Shown piece after piece: positions 1 through 7,875 of a stretch of DNA of 64,000 nucleotides. Location of the stretch: assembly GCF_001427125.1 (NCBI RefSeq), contig NZ_LMGK01000026.1:51813-115812 (forward strand). Reading direction: 5' to 3'. A program made the position numbers and the translations under genes. Under the pieces are notes generated by a model. It had not been told where the DNA came from. It worked only from the letters and a program-made list of their open reading frames with translations, and ran no database searches. Position 1 is the first letter of the stretch. Every line of letters begins with the position of its first letter. The DNA is from Pseudomonas sp. Root562. Its GTDB lineage: Bacteria > Pseudomonadota > Gammaproteobacteria > Pseudomonadales > Pseudomonadaceae.

Positions 1-1
1 C

Positions 2-991
2 GAGGAAGAAAACGCGCAATGGGGGCTGGTCCACGCCCTGGTGCTGGACGGTAAAGGCGGCGCGCGTTCGATAGCCCGGACTGAACTTGATGAATTGCAG
101 CTGCAGGCTCATGAAAGCCTGTGGCTGCATTGGGATCGCAGTCACCCGCAAACCCAGACATGGTTGCGCAAATCCAGCGGTTTGAGTGAATTCAGCTGTG
201 ATCTGCTGCTGGAAGAGAATACTCGTCCGCGCCTTCTACAGCTTTCCGACAGCGAACTGCTGCTATTTTTGCGTGGAGTCAACCTCAATCCGGGGGCTGA
301 GCCTGAAGACATGGTCTCGGTACGGATCTTCGGTTCTGCGAAGCGGGTCATTTCCTTGCGTTTGCGGCCGCTGCGCGCCACCGAAGAACTGCTGGTGCAA
401 CTGGAGCTGGGCAAGGGACCGAAAACCGCCTCCGAGCTGATTCTCTACATGGCGCAGTACCTGACCAACAAGGTGCAGGATCTGGTCAGTTGCCTCTCGG
501 AAGTGGTCGATGAGGAAGAAGAAAAGCTCGATACCGACGAACGGTATACACCGGAGCACGGAGCGATCTTGCAGATCCGTCGCCGGGCCGCTGCGTTGAA
601 GCGCTTTCTCGCTCCGCAGAGGGATATTTTTGCTCAGCTGACACGGCTCAAGTTGCCCTGGTTTGTCGAGGATGATGGCGATTACTGGAACGAATTGAAC
701 AACAGCCTGACCCGCTATCTTGAAGAGCTCGAATTGACCCGAGAGCGCGTGGGGCTTGTGTTGGAGGCCGAAGACCGGCGATTGAGCGTGCGCATGAATC
801 GCACGATGTATCGCTTCGGCGTCATCACCGGGATCTTTTTGCCGATGAGTTTTTTGACCGGGCTTTTGGGCATCAACGTCGGCGGCATTCCATTTTCCGC
901 GAGCCCGTATGGTTTCCTGATCGCGTGCCTGTTGGTGGTTTCGGTGGCGTTGGGGCAGTGGTGGTTATACCGACGTTTGCGCTGGGTCTGA
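2..991 (+). CDS. zntB: ZntB-type zinc transporter (CorA superfamily), 5' end outside the window
   Basis: The reading frame is open from base 2, so the gene enters from the left edge; 329 residues are visible, and a GTG at 41 is only an internal valine. The protein is a CorA-superfamily inner-membrane transporter. A long acidic and helical cytoplasmic domain is followed by two C-terminal membrane segments. The first ends in the family signature GINVGGIP, which replaces the GMN of CorA and resembles the GVN of ZntB. The second is followed by a short basic tail (YRRLRWV). APQRDIFAQL and LPWF also match ZntB-like proteins. Known members move Zn2+ across the inner membrane; substrate here is inferred from the signature. 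It precedes crfX by about 60 bp on the same strand, as expected for this Pseudomonas locus. Confidence 0.88.
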   Translation, partial: EEENAQWGLVHALVLDGKGGARSIARTELDELQLQAHESLWLHWDRSHPQTQTWLRKSSGLSEFSCDLLLEENTRPRLLQLSDSELLLFLRGVNLNPGAEPEDMVSVRIFGSAKRVISLRLRPLRATEELLVQLELGKGPKTASELILYMAQYLTNKVQDLVSCLSEVVDEEEEKLDTDERYTPEHGAILQIRRRAAALKRFLAPQRDIFAQLTRLKLPWFVEDDGDYWNELNNSLTRYLEELELTRERVGLVLEAEDRRLSVRMNRTMYRFGVITGIFLPMSFLTGLLGINVGGIPFSASPYGFLIACLLVVSVALGQWWLYRRLRWV

Positions 992-1054
992 TGGAGAGCC
1001 ATGTGACCCGAGCAAATTTCACCGCGTCTTTCACAGACATCACGAGAGGTGCGT

Positions 1055-1303
1055 ATGCACGATCCGTTTGAACAGTCTTTGCGTGACATGCTCAAGGCCT
1101 CGCCGTCGACCCGGGACGACGATGCATGCCTGGGGCGCGTACTGAAAACCGCCAACCGCCAGGTCGGCGCCGGTGATCTGTTCAGCCTGCTGGGCCGTTG
1201 GTTGCCCGCGCTGATGATCGCCCTGAATAACGGATCGGCCCACATCGCGCCGGTGTCCCGTCTTCGTAAACCTACCGCTCGCACTGCTGATAAGGCTGAT
1301 TGA
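1055..1303 (+). CDS. crfX: CrfX-like small protein
   Basis: This 82-residue protein is encoded directly upstream of the cmpX, sigX, oprF series. I chose ATG 1055 over the GTG two codons earlier because GAGAGG (1044-1049) then sits at good spacing. The protein is mostly hydrophilic with a short nonpolar stretch (LGRWLPALMIAL) and a basic C-terminus, and has no recognisable catalytic motif. The name rests on position and size: crfX precedes cmpX in Pseudomonas and is reported as connected with the SigX/cell-envelope network. Molecular function is unknown. The stop codon lies 2 bp before the cmpX ATG, so the pair is probably co-translated. Confidence 0.75.
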   Translation: MHDPFEQSLRDMLKASPSTRDDDACLGRVLKTANRQVGAGDLFSLLGRWLPALMIALNNGSAHIAPVSRLRKPTARTADKAD

Positions 1304-1305
1304 AT

Positions 1306-2130
1306 ATGGAACTTGATCTCTGGACACAGAGCCTCGTCACTGCAATGACTGCGTTATGGACCAAGATTGCCAACTTCATTCCGAACCTGTTCGGCGCACT
1401 GGTTGTGCTGCTGTTGGGCTTTGTCGTGGCCAAGTTGCTGGACACGCTGCTTTCGAAGTTGCTCGCCAAGCTCGGCCTGGATCGCCTGATGGGCGGCACC
1501 GGTCTGACCAAGCTGCTGTCCCGCGCCGGGCTGCAAGTACCGATCTCCACATTGATCGGAAAAATCGTCTATTGGTTCGTTCTGCTGATTTTTCTGGTTT
1601 CTGCCGCAGAATCCCTTGGACTTGAGAGAGTTTCAGCTACGCTGGATATGCTAGCGCTGTATTTGCCTAAGGTATTCGGCGCCGCGCTGGTGTTGCTGGT
1701 GGGTGTATTACTGGCGCAACTGGCCAATGGGCTGGTGCGTGGAGCGGCAGAAGGCGTAGGACTGGACTACGCTTCCGGGTTGGGGCGAATTGCCCAGGGC
1801 CTGGTGATCATCATCAGCATCTCGGTGGCGATCAGTCAGTTGGAGGTCAAGACTGACCTGCTCAATCACGTGATCGTGATCGTTTTGATTACCGTTGGTC
1901 TGGCAGTTGCGCTGGCCATGGGTTTGGGAAGTCGGGAAATTGCGGGTCAGATTCTTGCGGGAATCTATGTGCGTGAGTTGTATGAGGTTGGGCAACAAGT
2001 GCGAGTTGGAGAGGTCGAAGGGCAGATCGAAGAGATCGGCACGGTTAAAACCACATTGCTGACCGATGAGGGTGAGCTAGTCTCTCTTTCCAATCGGATC
2101 CTGCTTGAGCAGCATGTGAGTAGCCGCTAA
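1306..2130 (+). CDS. cmpX: CmpX, inner-membrane protein with MscS-like channel domain
   Basis: A 274-residue membrane protein. ATG 1306 has AAGG at 1292-1295; an upstream in-frame TTG at 1300 lacks such support. It opens with an amphipathic segment and a strong helix (residues about 20-42), followed by further hydrophobic helices near 85-105, 125-150 and 165-210, and ends in a soluble beta-rich tail (VGQQVRVGEVEGQIEEIGTV) typical of the MscS-type mechanosensitive channel fold. CmpX is known in Pseudomonas as a cytoplasmic-membrane protein whose loss raises SigX activity. It is encoded between crfX and sigX, which supports the name. The 90 bp before sigX probably contain the sigX promoter, but I cannot assign a convincing -10/-35. 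Confidence 0.85.
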   Translation: MELDLWTQSLVTAMTALWTKIANFIPNLFGALVVLLLGFVVAKLLDTLLSKLLAKLGLDRLMGGTGLTKLLSRAGLQVPISTLIGKIVYWFVLLIFLVSAAESLGLERVSATLDMLALYLPKVFGAALVLLVGVLLAQLANGLVRGAAEGVGLDYASGLGRIAQGLVIIISISVAISQLEVKTDLLNHVIVIVLITVGLAVALAMGLGSREIAGQILAGIYVRELYEVGQQVRVGEVEGQIEEIGTVKTTLLTDEGELVSLSNRILLEQHVSSR

Positions 2131-2220
2131 CCCGGCAAACCCTGCTAATGTATGCCGCCGCAAAATGCCGCCTGATGCTGGCTGCGGCGGACATTGACCT
2201 GACTGTCGGCCCGACTTGTT

Positions 2221-2811
2221 TTGAATAAAGCCCAATCGCTATCCATGCGCTACGACCCCCGCGAGCTCTCTGATGAGGAGTTGGTCGCGCGCTCGCATTC
2301 CGAGCTGTTTCACGTAACGCGCGCCTATGAAGAATTGATGCGGCGTTACCAACGAACATTATTTAACGTCTGTGCACGATATCTCGGGAACGATCGCGAC
2401 GCAGACGATGTCTGTCAGGAAGTCATGTTGAAGGTGCTGTACGGCCTGAAGAACTTCGAAGGCAAATCCAAGTTCAAGACATGGCTGTATAGCATCACGT
2501 ACAACGAGTGCATTACGCAGTATCGGAAGGAACGGCGAAAGCGTCGCTTGATGGACGCATTGAGTCTGGACCCCCTCGAAGAAGCGTCTGAAGAAAAGGC
2601 GCCGAAACCCGAGGAGAAGGGTGGACTTGATCGCTGGCTGGTGTATGTGAATCCGATTGACCGTGAAATTCTGGTGCTACGATTTGTCGCAGAGCTGGAG
2701 TTTCAGGAGATCGCAGACATCATGCATATGGGCTTGAGTGCAACAAAAATGCGGTACAAACGCGCTCTAGATAAATTGCGTGAGAAATTTGCAGGCATTG
2801 CTGAAACTTAG
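2221..2811 (+). CDS. sigX: ECF sigma factor SigX (TTG start)
   Basis: A 196-residue extracytoplasmic-function sigma factor controlling envelope, lipid and OprF expression in Pseudomonas. Region 2 spans roughly residues 25-95, with RNVC/ARYLGNDRDADDVCQEVML and the -10 recognition helix FKTWLYSITYNE. Region 4 lies around 135-190 and contains the helix-turn-helix (FQEIADIMHMGLSATKMRYKRAL). It starts at TTG 2221: the upstream frame gives no better codon, and MNKAQSLSMRYDPRELSDEE matches the expected SigX N-terminus. The protein is full length. No anti-sigma gene is adjacent; CmpX upstream is the known functional partner. It is followed by the oprF promoter region. Confidence 0.95.
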   Translation: MNKAQSLSMRYDPRELSDEELVARSHSELFHVTRAYEELMRRYQRTLFNVCARYLGNDRDADDVCQEVMLKVLYGLKNFEGKSKFKTWLYSITYNECITQYRKERRKRRLMDALSLDPLEEASEEKAPKPEEKGGLDRWLVYVNPIDREILVLRFVAELEFQEIADIMHMGLSATKMRYKRALDKLREKFAGIAET

Positions 2812-2837
2812 TTCGGCGCAAATATCTCTTACGTGTA

Positions 2838-2859
2838 GGCAAGTTCTGATAGACTTGCC
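2838..2859 (+). promoter_or_regulatory. Inverted repeat in the sigX-oprF intergenic region
   Basis: GGCAAGT (2838-2844) pairs exactly with ACTTGCC (2853-2859) across an 8-base loop. It lies 27 bp after the sigX stop. No T-run follows, so it is not a standard intrinsic terminator. A second weak stem (GTCCC 2868-2872 with GGGAC 2882-2886) lies before the oprF start. The interval is where oprF promoters map in other Pseudomonas. The repeat could be an mRNA 5' stem or an operator; the sequence does not decide. Confidence 0.45.
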
Positions 2860-2918
2860 GCCGAGTTGTCCCCCGGTTTGCGGGACTGCTTCACAATCAC
2901 CAGATGGGGATTTAACGG

Positions 2919-3953
2919 ATGAAACTGAAAAACACCTTGGGCTTGGCCATTGGTTCTCTTATTGCCGCCACTTCGTTCGGCGCTCTGGCACAGGGCCAAG
3001 GCGCAGTTGAAATCGAAGGCTTCGCAAAGAAAGAGTACTTTGACAGCACTCGCAACTTCAAAAACGACGGCAACCTGTTCGGTGGTTCGGTTGGTTACTT
3101 CCTGACCGACGACGTTGAACTGCGTCTGGCCTACGACGAAGTGCATAACGTACGTGCCGACGACGGCAAGAACGTGAAGGGCGCCAACACCGCTCTGGAC
3201 GCTCTGTACCACTTCAACAACCCAGGCGACATGCTGCGTCCTTACGTCTCGGCCGGTTTCTCCGACCAGAGCATCGACCAGAACGGTTCGAACGGTCGTG
3301 ACCGTTCCACCTTCGCCAACGTTGGTGGCGGCGCCAAGCTGTACTTCACCGACAACTTCTACGCCCGTGCCGGCGTTGAAGCTCAGTACAACATCGACCA
3401 GGGCAACACCGAGTGGGCTCCTAGCGTCGGTATCGGTGTGAACTTCGGTGGCGGCTCCAAGCCTGCTGCTGCTCCAGTTCCAGCACCAGCTGAAGTTTGC
3501 TCCGACAGCGACAACGATGGCGTTTGCGACAACGTTGACAAGTGCCCTGACACCCCAGCCAACGTAACTGTTGACGCTGATGGCTGCCCAGCAGTTGCTG
3601 AAGTTGTTCGTGTTGAGCTGGACGTGAAATTCGACTTCGACAAGTCGGTAGTCAAGCCAAACAGCTACGGCGACATCAAGAACCTGGCTGACTTCATGAA
3701 GCAGTACCCATCCACCACCACTACTGTTGAAGGTCACACTGACTCCGTCGGTCCTGACGCTTACAACCAGAAACTGTCCGAGCGTCGTGCAAACGCCGTT
3801 AAGCAAGTTCTGACCAACCAGTACGGTGTTGAATCGTCCCGCGTTCAGTCTGTTGGCTACGGCGAATCCCGCCCAGTTGCTGACAACAAGACTGAAGATG
3901 GTCGCGCTGTAAACCGTCGCGTAGAAGCGCAGGTTGAAGCTCAAGCTAAGTAA
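2919..3953 (+). CDS. oprF: Major outer-membrane porin OprF (OmpA family)
   Basis: A 344-residue structural porin anchoring the outer membrane to peptidoglycan. A signal peptide covers residues 1-24 and cleaves after GALA. An N-terminal eight-stranded beta-barrel runs to about 178, followed by a Pro/Ala hinge (AAAPVPAPAE). A loop with four cysteines at 194, 203, 209 and 223 contains calcium-like DxDxDG repeats. The C-terminal OmpA peptidoglycan-binding domain occupies about 232-342, with TDSVG (274-278) and the NQKLSERRA helix. Codon use is strongly biased to C-ending codons, typical of a highly expressed gene. It lies after sigX and is known to depend partly on SigX. A strong terminator follows at 3972. 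Confidence 0.97.
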   Translation: MKLKNTLGLAIGSLIAATSFGALAQGQGAVEIEGFAKKEYFDSTRNFKNDGNLFGGSVGYFLTDDVELRLAYDEVHNVRADDGKNVKGANTALDALYHFNNPGDMLRPYVSAGFSDQSIDQNGSNGRDRSTFANVGGGAKLYFTDNFYARAGVEAQYNIDQGNTEWAPSVGIGVNFGGGSKPAAAPVPAPAEVCSDSDNDGVCDNVDKCPDTPANVTVDADGCPAVAEVVRVELDVKFDFDKSVVKPNSYGDIKNLADFMKQYPSTTTTVEGHTDSVGPDAYNQKLSERRANAVKQVLTNQYGVESSRVQSVGYGESRPVADNKTEDGRAVNRRVEAQVEAQAK

Positions 3954-3971
3954 TTAGCCCGCAGCTGCGAG

Positions 3972-4001
3972 AAAAGCCCGGCTCAGGCCGGGCTTTTCTT
4001 T
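3972..4001 (+). terminator. Intrinsic terminator of oprF
   Basis: AAAAGCCCGGC (3972-3982) pairs perfectly with GCCGGGCTTTT (3987-3997) around a TCAG loop, followed by CTTT. It lies 18 bp after the oprF stop and between the convergent oprF and cobA genes; the A-rich left arm means it can serve both strands. Confidence 0.92.
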
Positions 4002-4038
4002 GTCTGCGATTTGGTCGGAGCGGAGTAAGTCGGGGGAT

Positions 4039-4794
4039 TCAGGCCAGTCCATCGGCTGTGATCGCGGGGAAATCACAGTGTTGCACGGCACGGGCCGCCA
4101 CGCTGCCGATCACCAGGATCGCCGGGCTCTTCAGTTCGAAACGACGGGCGTCAGACTCCATTGCCGCCAGATCACTGCGGCATTCGCGCTGATGGGGCAA
4201 CGACGCGTTTTCAATCATTGCCACTGGCGTGTTTACCGCCATGCCTCCGGCCAGCAGTTGCTGGCGAATTTCACTGAGCTTGGCCACACCCATGTAAATC
4301 ACCAGCGTCGTACCGCCCTGGGCCAGTGCCTGCCAGTTCAGGCTGCTGCCGTCCTGGGTATGCGCGGTGACCAGTGTCACCCCGCGCGCTACACCGCGTA
4401 GCGTCAACGGGATATCGCATTGCGTGGCGCCAGCGAGCCCGGCCGTGATGCCGTTGACCAGTTCCACCTCAACCCCGCGCTCACGCAGCCACTGCGCTTC
4501 TTCACCGCCGCGTCCGAAAATGCACGGATCACCCCCCTTGAGTCGCACCACGCATTTACCCTGACGCGCGTAACGCAGCATCAAGCGATGAATGAACGCT
4601 TGCGGCGTGGACCGGCATCCGCCGCGTTTACCCACGGGAATGATTCGCGCCTGCTGGCAATGTTCGAGGACCGCGGCATTCACCAGGTCATCGATCAGCA
4701 CCACATCCGCTTCCCTCAGTGCCCTTGCAGCCTTGAGAGTCAACAGTTCCGGATCACCCGGGCCCGCGCCCACCAGCCAGACTTTTGCGCTCAT
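4039..4794 (-). CDS. cobA: Uroporphyrinogen-III C-methyltransferase (SUMT)
   Basis: A 251-residue enzyme that transfers two methyl groups from S-adenosylmethionine to uroporphyrinogen III, giving precorrin-2 for siroheme and cobalamin. The SAM-binding motif GAGPGDPELLT is at residues 9-19. RLKGGDPCIFGRGGEE and the PVGKRGGC segment are SUMT hallmarks. ATG 4794 was chosen because GAGGAA lies 8 bases upstream and homology begins there; the frame stays open 58 codons further upstream without similarity. It is 20 bp downstream of the kinase gene. In PAO1 nirB, nirD and the nitrate reductase gene lie between the two; here they are missing. The siroheme product would serve nitrite reductase, so its cluster partner must be elsewhere or lost. 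Confidence 0.93.
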   Translation of the reverse strand: MSAKVWLVGAGPGDPELLTLKAARALREADVVLIDDLVNAAVLEHCQQARIIPVGKRGGCRSTPQAFIHRLMLRYARQGKCVVRLKGGDPCIFGRGGEEAQWLRERGVEVELVNGITAGLAGATQCDIPLTLRGVARGVTLVTAHTQDGSSLNWQALAQGGTTLVIYMGVAKLSEIRQQLLAGGMAVNTPVAMIENASLPHQRECRSDLAAMESDARRFELKSPAILVIGSVAARAVQHCDFPAITADGLA

Positions 4795-4814
4795 CGTGTG
4801 TTCCTCAGTTGAAA

Positions 4815-6485
4815 TCAGCCATGAAATACCGCAAACAACAGCACCAGATTCGCCAGCAGCGACATCAGCGCCAACGACCGCCACACCTTCAGCGGTTCGC
4901 GTTCCAGCAGCGGGCGAGGGCGCACATTCAAGCTGTGCCGCTCGCCTTGTTCGATCAGCAGCAGCCATTCCTCCGCCGTTTCAAAACGTTGACCAGGATC
5001 GGCGGCAACCGCGCGTTCCAGGCTTTGTGTCATCCATTCCGGCAGATCGGGGCGATAGCGGCTGGCGCTGACTGGCCTGCCGAACCGTGGTCGTTGGAAC
5101 GCTTCGATTTCGCCATAGGGAAAATGCCCGGTCAGCAGATAAAACAACGTCACGCCGACCGCATACAGGTCCTGTTGCGGTGTCGGCGGTTCGCCGCGAA
5201 ATGCTTCCGGCGCAATGAAACTGGGCGTTCCGGGAAGAGCAGCGGGCTGGTCTTCAGACAGGCCGGGACAGAAGGCGAGGCCGAAGTCCAGCAAGCGCAG
5301 TTCGCCGTCGTCACTGAGCAGCAGGTTTTCCGGTTTGATATCGCGGTGGAAAATCTGCCGTCGGTGCAACATTCCGAGCGCTTTGAGCAGGCGTTCAGCC
5401 AGGTCCTGCCACTGAGCCAGCGGCAGCGGTCCGGTCTGCGAATGCAGTTGCGCCAGGGTCGTCCCGGAGTATTCGCGCATCACGTAGTACAAATGCTGAC
5501 GCTGGCTGGCGGCATGCACCTCAGGAAAATGCCGACCGGCCACGCGTTTGAGAAACCATTCCTCCGACAGCAAGGCTTGCCCGGCCTGGTGATCGTCGTG
5601 CAGATGGCCGGGCAAGGTTTTCAACAGCCACGGTTGTTGCTGGCTGTCACGCACGCGATAAAGCAACGACTGCTGGCTCTGGCCAAGTATCCCTTCCACT
5701 TGCCAGCCTTCGAATTGCTGTCCAGGCTTCAGCGGTGGCGGCAGGGGCCATTGCTGCAGGTGAATCAAGGCATCACCGATACTGCTTTCACCGAGGCCAT
5801 CGACTCGCACCAGCAGGGCACTGGCGTTGTCTTGGCTGCCGGCCAGATGCGCTGCATGAACCAGCGTCTGCGCAGCGCTATCGAGGTCCGGCTGATCACG
5901 CAGGATCGCAGCAATGGTGGTGTCGCCCAGGACCGCCCAGATCCCATCGCTGAGCAGCACGAAGCTCTCATCGAGGCGCAATTCACCGTCTAGGAAATCC
6001 AGCACCAGGTGTTGATCCAGTCCAAGTGCCCGCTTGAGCACATGCTGCATGCCCGGCTGATCCCAGACGTGATCCTCGCTGATGCGCTGCAATTGATCGG
6101 CGTGCCAGCGATACACCCGGCAATCACCGACGTGAGCCAGGGTAAATCGCCTGCCACGCAGCACCAGGGCGCTCACAGTGGTCAATAGCGGTTGTCCGCC
6201 ACCGTTGGCCTGCAGCCAGCGGTTTTGCGCCAGCAGCAGGCGATCAAGGGCTTGTGCGACGCCCCAGGTTTCCGGGGTGGCGTAGTAGTCCAGCGCCAGC
6301 GCCTGCAATGTCGATCGGGCGGCCAGGCCACCATCGGCGCACTGGCTGACGCCGTCGGCGATGGCGAACAGGTAGCCCTTGCTCGCCGCCAGTGCCGGGG
6401 CGGGCGTGACCAGACGCAAGGCGTCCTGATTCTCTTCGCGAGGGCCGGTGGCGCTGGCTTCAGCGAAGCTCAATTGCAGGCTCAT
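4815..6485 (-). CDS. PP2C-like phosphatase fused to a Ser/Thr protein kinase with a C-terminal membrane anchor
   Basis: A 556-residue two-domain signalling protein. Residues about 5-230 form a PP2C-type phosphatase, with the metal-site aspartates of REENQD (16-21), ADGV (D44), VGD (D121), SDG (D180) and QDN (D219) all present. Residues about 262-515 form a Hanks-type kinase: K289, HRDIKPEN (380-387), DFG (400-402) and APE (425-427). The glycine loop is degenerate (GILGQSQQS, 265-273). A hydrophobic helix at 536-555 would anchor the C-terminus, leaving both domains in the cytoplasm. PAO1 has an equivalent gene (PA1782) in its nitrate cluster. It starts 8 bp after nasA and precedes cobA by 20 bp, so one transcript is likely. 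Substrate is unknown; a link to nitrate assimilation is inferred only from position. Confidence 0.88.
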   Translation of the reverse strand: MSLQLSFAEASATGPREENQDALRLVTPAPALAASKGYLFAIADGVSQCADGGLAARSTLQALALDYYATPETWGVAQALDRLLLAQNRWLQANGGGQPLLTTVSALVLRGRRFTLAHVGDCRVYRWHADQLQRISEDHVWDQPGMQHVLKRALGLDQHLVLDFLDGELRLDESFVLLSDGIWAVLGDTTIAAILRDQPDLDSAAQTLVHAAHLAGSQDNASALLVRVDGLGESSIGDALIHLQQWPLPPPLKPGQQFEGWQVEGILGQSQQSLLYRVRDSQQQPWLLKTLPGHLHDDHQAGQALLSEEWFLKRVAGRHFPEVHAASQRQHLYYVMREYSGTTLAQLHSQTGPLPLAQWQDLAERLLKALGMLHRRQIFHRDIKPENLLLSDDGELRLLDFGLAFCPGLSEDQPAALPGTPSFIAPEAFRGEPPTPQQDLYAVGVTLFYLLTGHFPYGEIEAFQRPRFGRPVSASRYRPDLPEWMTQSLERAVAADPGQRFETAEEWLLLIEQGERHSLNVRPRPLLEREPLKVWRSLALMSLLANLVLLFAVFHG

Positions 6486-6493
6486 TTAAGACC

Positions 6494-7705
6494 TCAAACC
6501 CGCGCAGCGGTCACGGCTGCCGAACCCCAGGTGGTTCTCCAGCGACGTTTCACGCCGTGCAGGCCAAACCACGCGAGCACCGCCAGACTGGCGAACAGCC
6601 ACAGTGCCAGCTGGTAACTGCCGGTGCTTTGTTTGATTGCGCCCATGCCTGCTGCCAAGGCAAAACCACCGATGCCGCCAGCCATGCCGATCAGACCGGT
6701 CATAACCCCGATTTCGCGGCGAAAACGCTGAGGGACCAACTGGAAAACCGCACCGTTGCCTGCACCCAGGCCAAGCATGGTGCAGACGAAAAGCGCCAGG
6801 GCGGCATAGGAGCTTGGCAAGTTGAAGCCGACGGCCGCAATGCAGATCGCCGCCACGGTGTACATCCCCAGCAAGGTGCGGATGCCGCCGAAGCGATCCG
6901 CCAGAGCACCGCCCAGCGGACGCATCAGACTGCCACCGAATACGCAGGCGGCGGTGTAGTAACCCGCGGTGACCGGGTTCAGGCCGTATTGGTCGTTGAA
7001 GTAGCCGGGCAGTGCGCTGGCCAGGCCGATGAAACCGCCGAAGGTCACGCTGTAGAAGAACATGAACCACCAGCTGTCGCGGTCGCCCAGGGCTTTGAAG
7101 TAATCGGCCATTGACTTGGCTTTGGGCCGTTCAGGGGCATTCTTGGCCAGCCAGGCGAACACGATCAGTGTCAGGATCAACGGGATCAGCGCGAAGCCGA
7201 ACACGTTGCTCCAGCCAAACGCCGCTGCCAGCACCGGCGCAATCAGCGCGGCAAGGACGGTGCCCGAGTTGCCCGCACCCGCGATGCCCATGGCTTTGCC
7301 CTGGTGCTGCGGCGGGTACCATTGCGACGCCAGAGGCAGGGCCACGGCGAAGGACGCGCCCGCCATGCCGAGGAACAGTCCCAGCAGCAGCGCTTGCTCG
7401 TAACTGTGGATGCCGAGTTTCCAGGCACCGAACAGGGCGCAGATGACGATGACTTGCCCGATCAGGCCGGCAGTTTTGGGAGACAGGCGATCAGCCAGCA
7501 TGCCCATTACAAACCGCAGTACGGCACCGGCCAGAATCGGCGTAGCGACGACAAGCCCGCGCTGTTGAGTGGTCAGGTGCAAGTCACCGGCGATCTGCAC
7601 TGCCAGGGGGCCGAGCAGGTACCAGACCATGAAGCTCAGGTCGAAGTAGAGGAACGCCGCGAACAGGGTTGGGGTATGGCCGGATTTCCAGAAGCTTGAA
7701 TTCAT
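6494..7705 (-). CDS. nasA: Nitrate/nitrite MFS transporter NasA (NarK/NrtP family)
   Basis: A 403-residue, 12-helix major-facilitator protein importing nitrate. Family features include the N-terminal FAAFLYFDLSFMVWYLLG, the glycine-rich nitrate-signature helix GLFLGMAGASFAVALPLASQWYP (about residues 100-122) and its C-terminal counterpart LGLGAGNGAVFQLVPQRF. ATG 7705 was preferred to an upstream in-frame codon because GAGGTG sits 6 bases before it and the transporter similarity starts here. The gene is separated from nasT by a 315-bp gap that holds a REP pair and a leader with a NasT-type hairpin plus terminator (7747-7833). Expression should therefore depend on antitermination by NasT in nitrate. 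Confidence 0.92.
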   Translation of the reverse strand: MNSSFWKSGHTPTLFAAFLYFDLSFMVWYLLGPLAVQIAGDLHLTTQQRGLVVATPILAGAVLRFVMGMLADRLSPKTAGLIGQVIVICALFGAWKLGIHSYEQALLLGLFLGMAGASFAVALPLASQWYPPQHQGKAMGIAGAGNSGTVLAALIAPVLAAAFGWSNVFGFALIPLILTLIVFAWLAKNAPERPKAKSMADYFKALGDRDSWWFMFFYSVTFGGFIGLASALPGYFNDQYGLNPVTAGYYTAACVFGGSLMRPLGGALADRFGGIRTLLGMYTVAAICIAAVGFNLPSSYAALALFVCTMLGLGAGNGAVFQLVPQRFRREIGVMTGLIGMAGGIGGFALAAGMGAIKQSTGSYQLALWLFASLAVLAWFGLHGVKRRWRTTWGSAAVTAARV

Positions 7706-7746
7706 CGCGCACCTCAGCTGATAGGAGTCTCGAACGGGAGCCAAAA

Positions 7747-7797
7747 CAAAAAAACGCCGCCACCTGATTCGCCGGGAGGCAAATACGGTGAGCGACG
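7747..7797 (-). terminator. Leader terminator upstream of nasA
   Basis: On the minus strand CGTCGCTCACC (plus 7787-7797) pairs with GGTGGCGGCG (plus 7755-7764). This gives ten pairs including two G-U, with one bulged C, followed by seven T (plus 7748-7754). The 22-base loop contains a smaller GCCTCC/GGTGGC alternative. It lies 50 bases before the nasA ATG and 16 bases after the AACGGC hairpin. In NasT-controlled leaders such a terminator stops transcription unless NasT binds the upstream hairpins. Confidence 0.8.
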
Positions 7798-7813
7798 TCT
7801 TTGTCGTAGATTG

Positions 7814-7833
7814 GGCAACCGCCGTTGGTTACC
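7814..7833 (-). promoter_or_regulatory. NasT-type (ANTAR) RNA hairpin in the nasA leader
   Basis: On the minus strand the RNA reads GGTAACC, loop AACGGC, GGTTGCC: seven pairs including one G-U, closing a six-base loop with A at position 1 and G at position 4. That pattern is the recognition mark of ANTAR-domain antiterminators. The classical target has two such hairpins; I find only this second, terminator-proximal one clearly. It stands 16 bases before the terminator stem. The same loop occurs before nasS. Confidence 0.75.
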
Positions 7834-7875
7834 TGTGGGATTTACTTAGCGAGATCTGTGCCAACAGTTCGTTTT

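Noticed and set aside
2829..3944. 371-codon minus-strand frame opposite oprF
   Set aside because: This is an artefact of oprF codon bias; it is low in complexity and spans the oprF terminator-proximal end.
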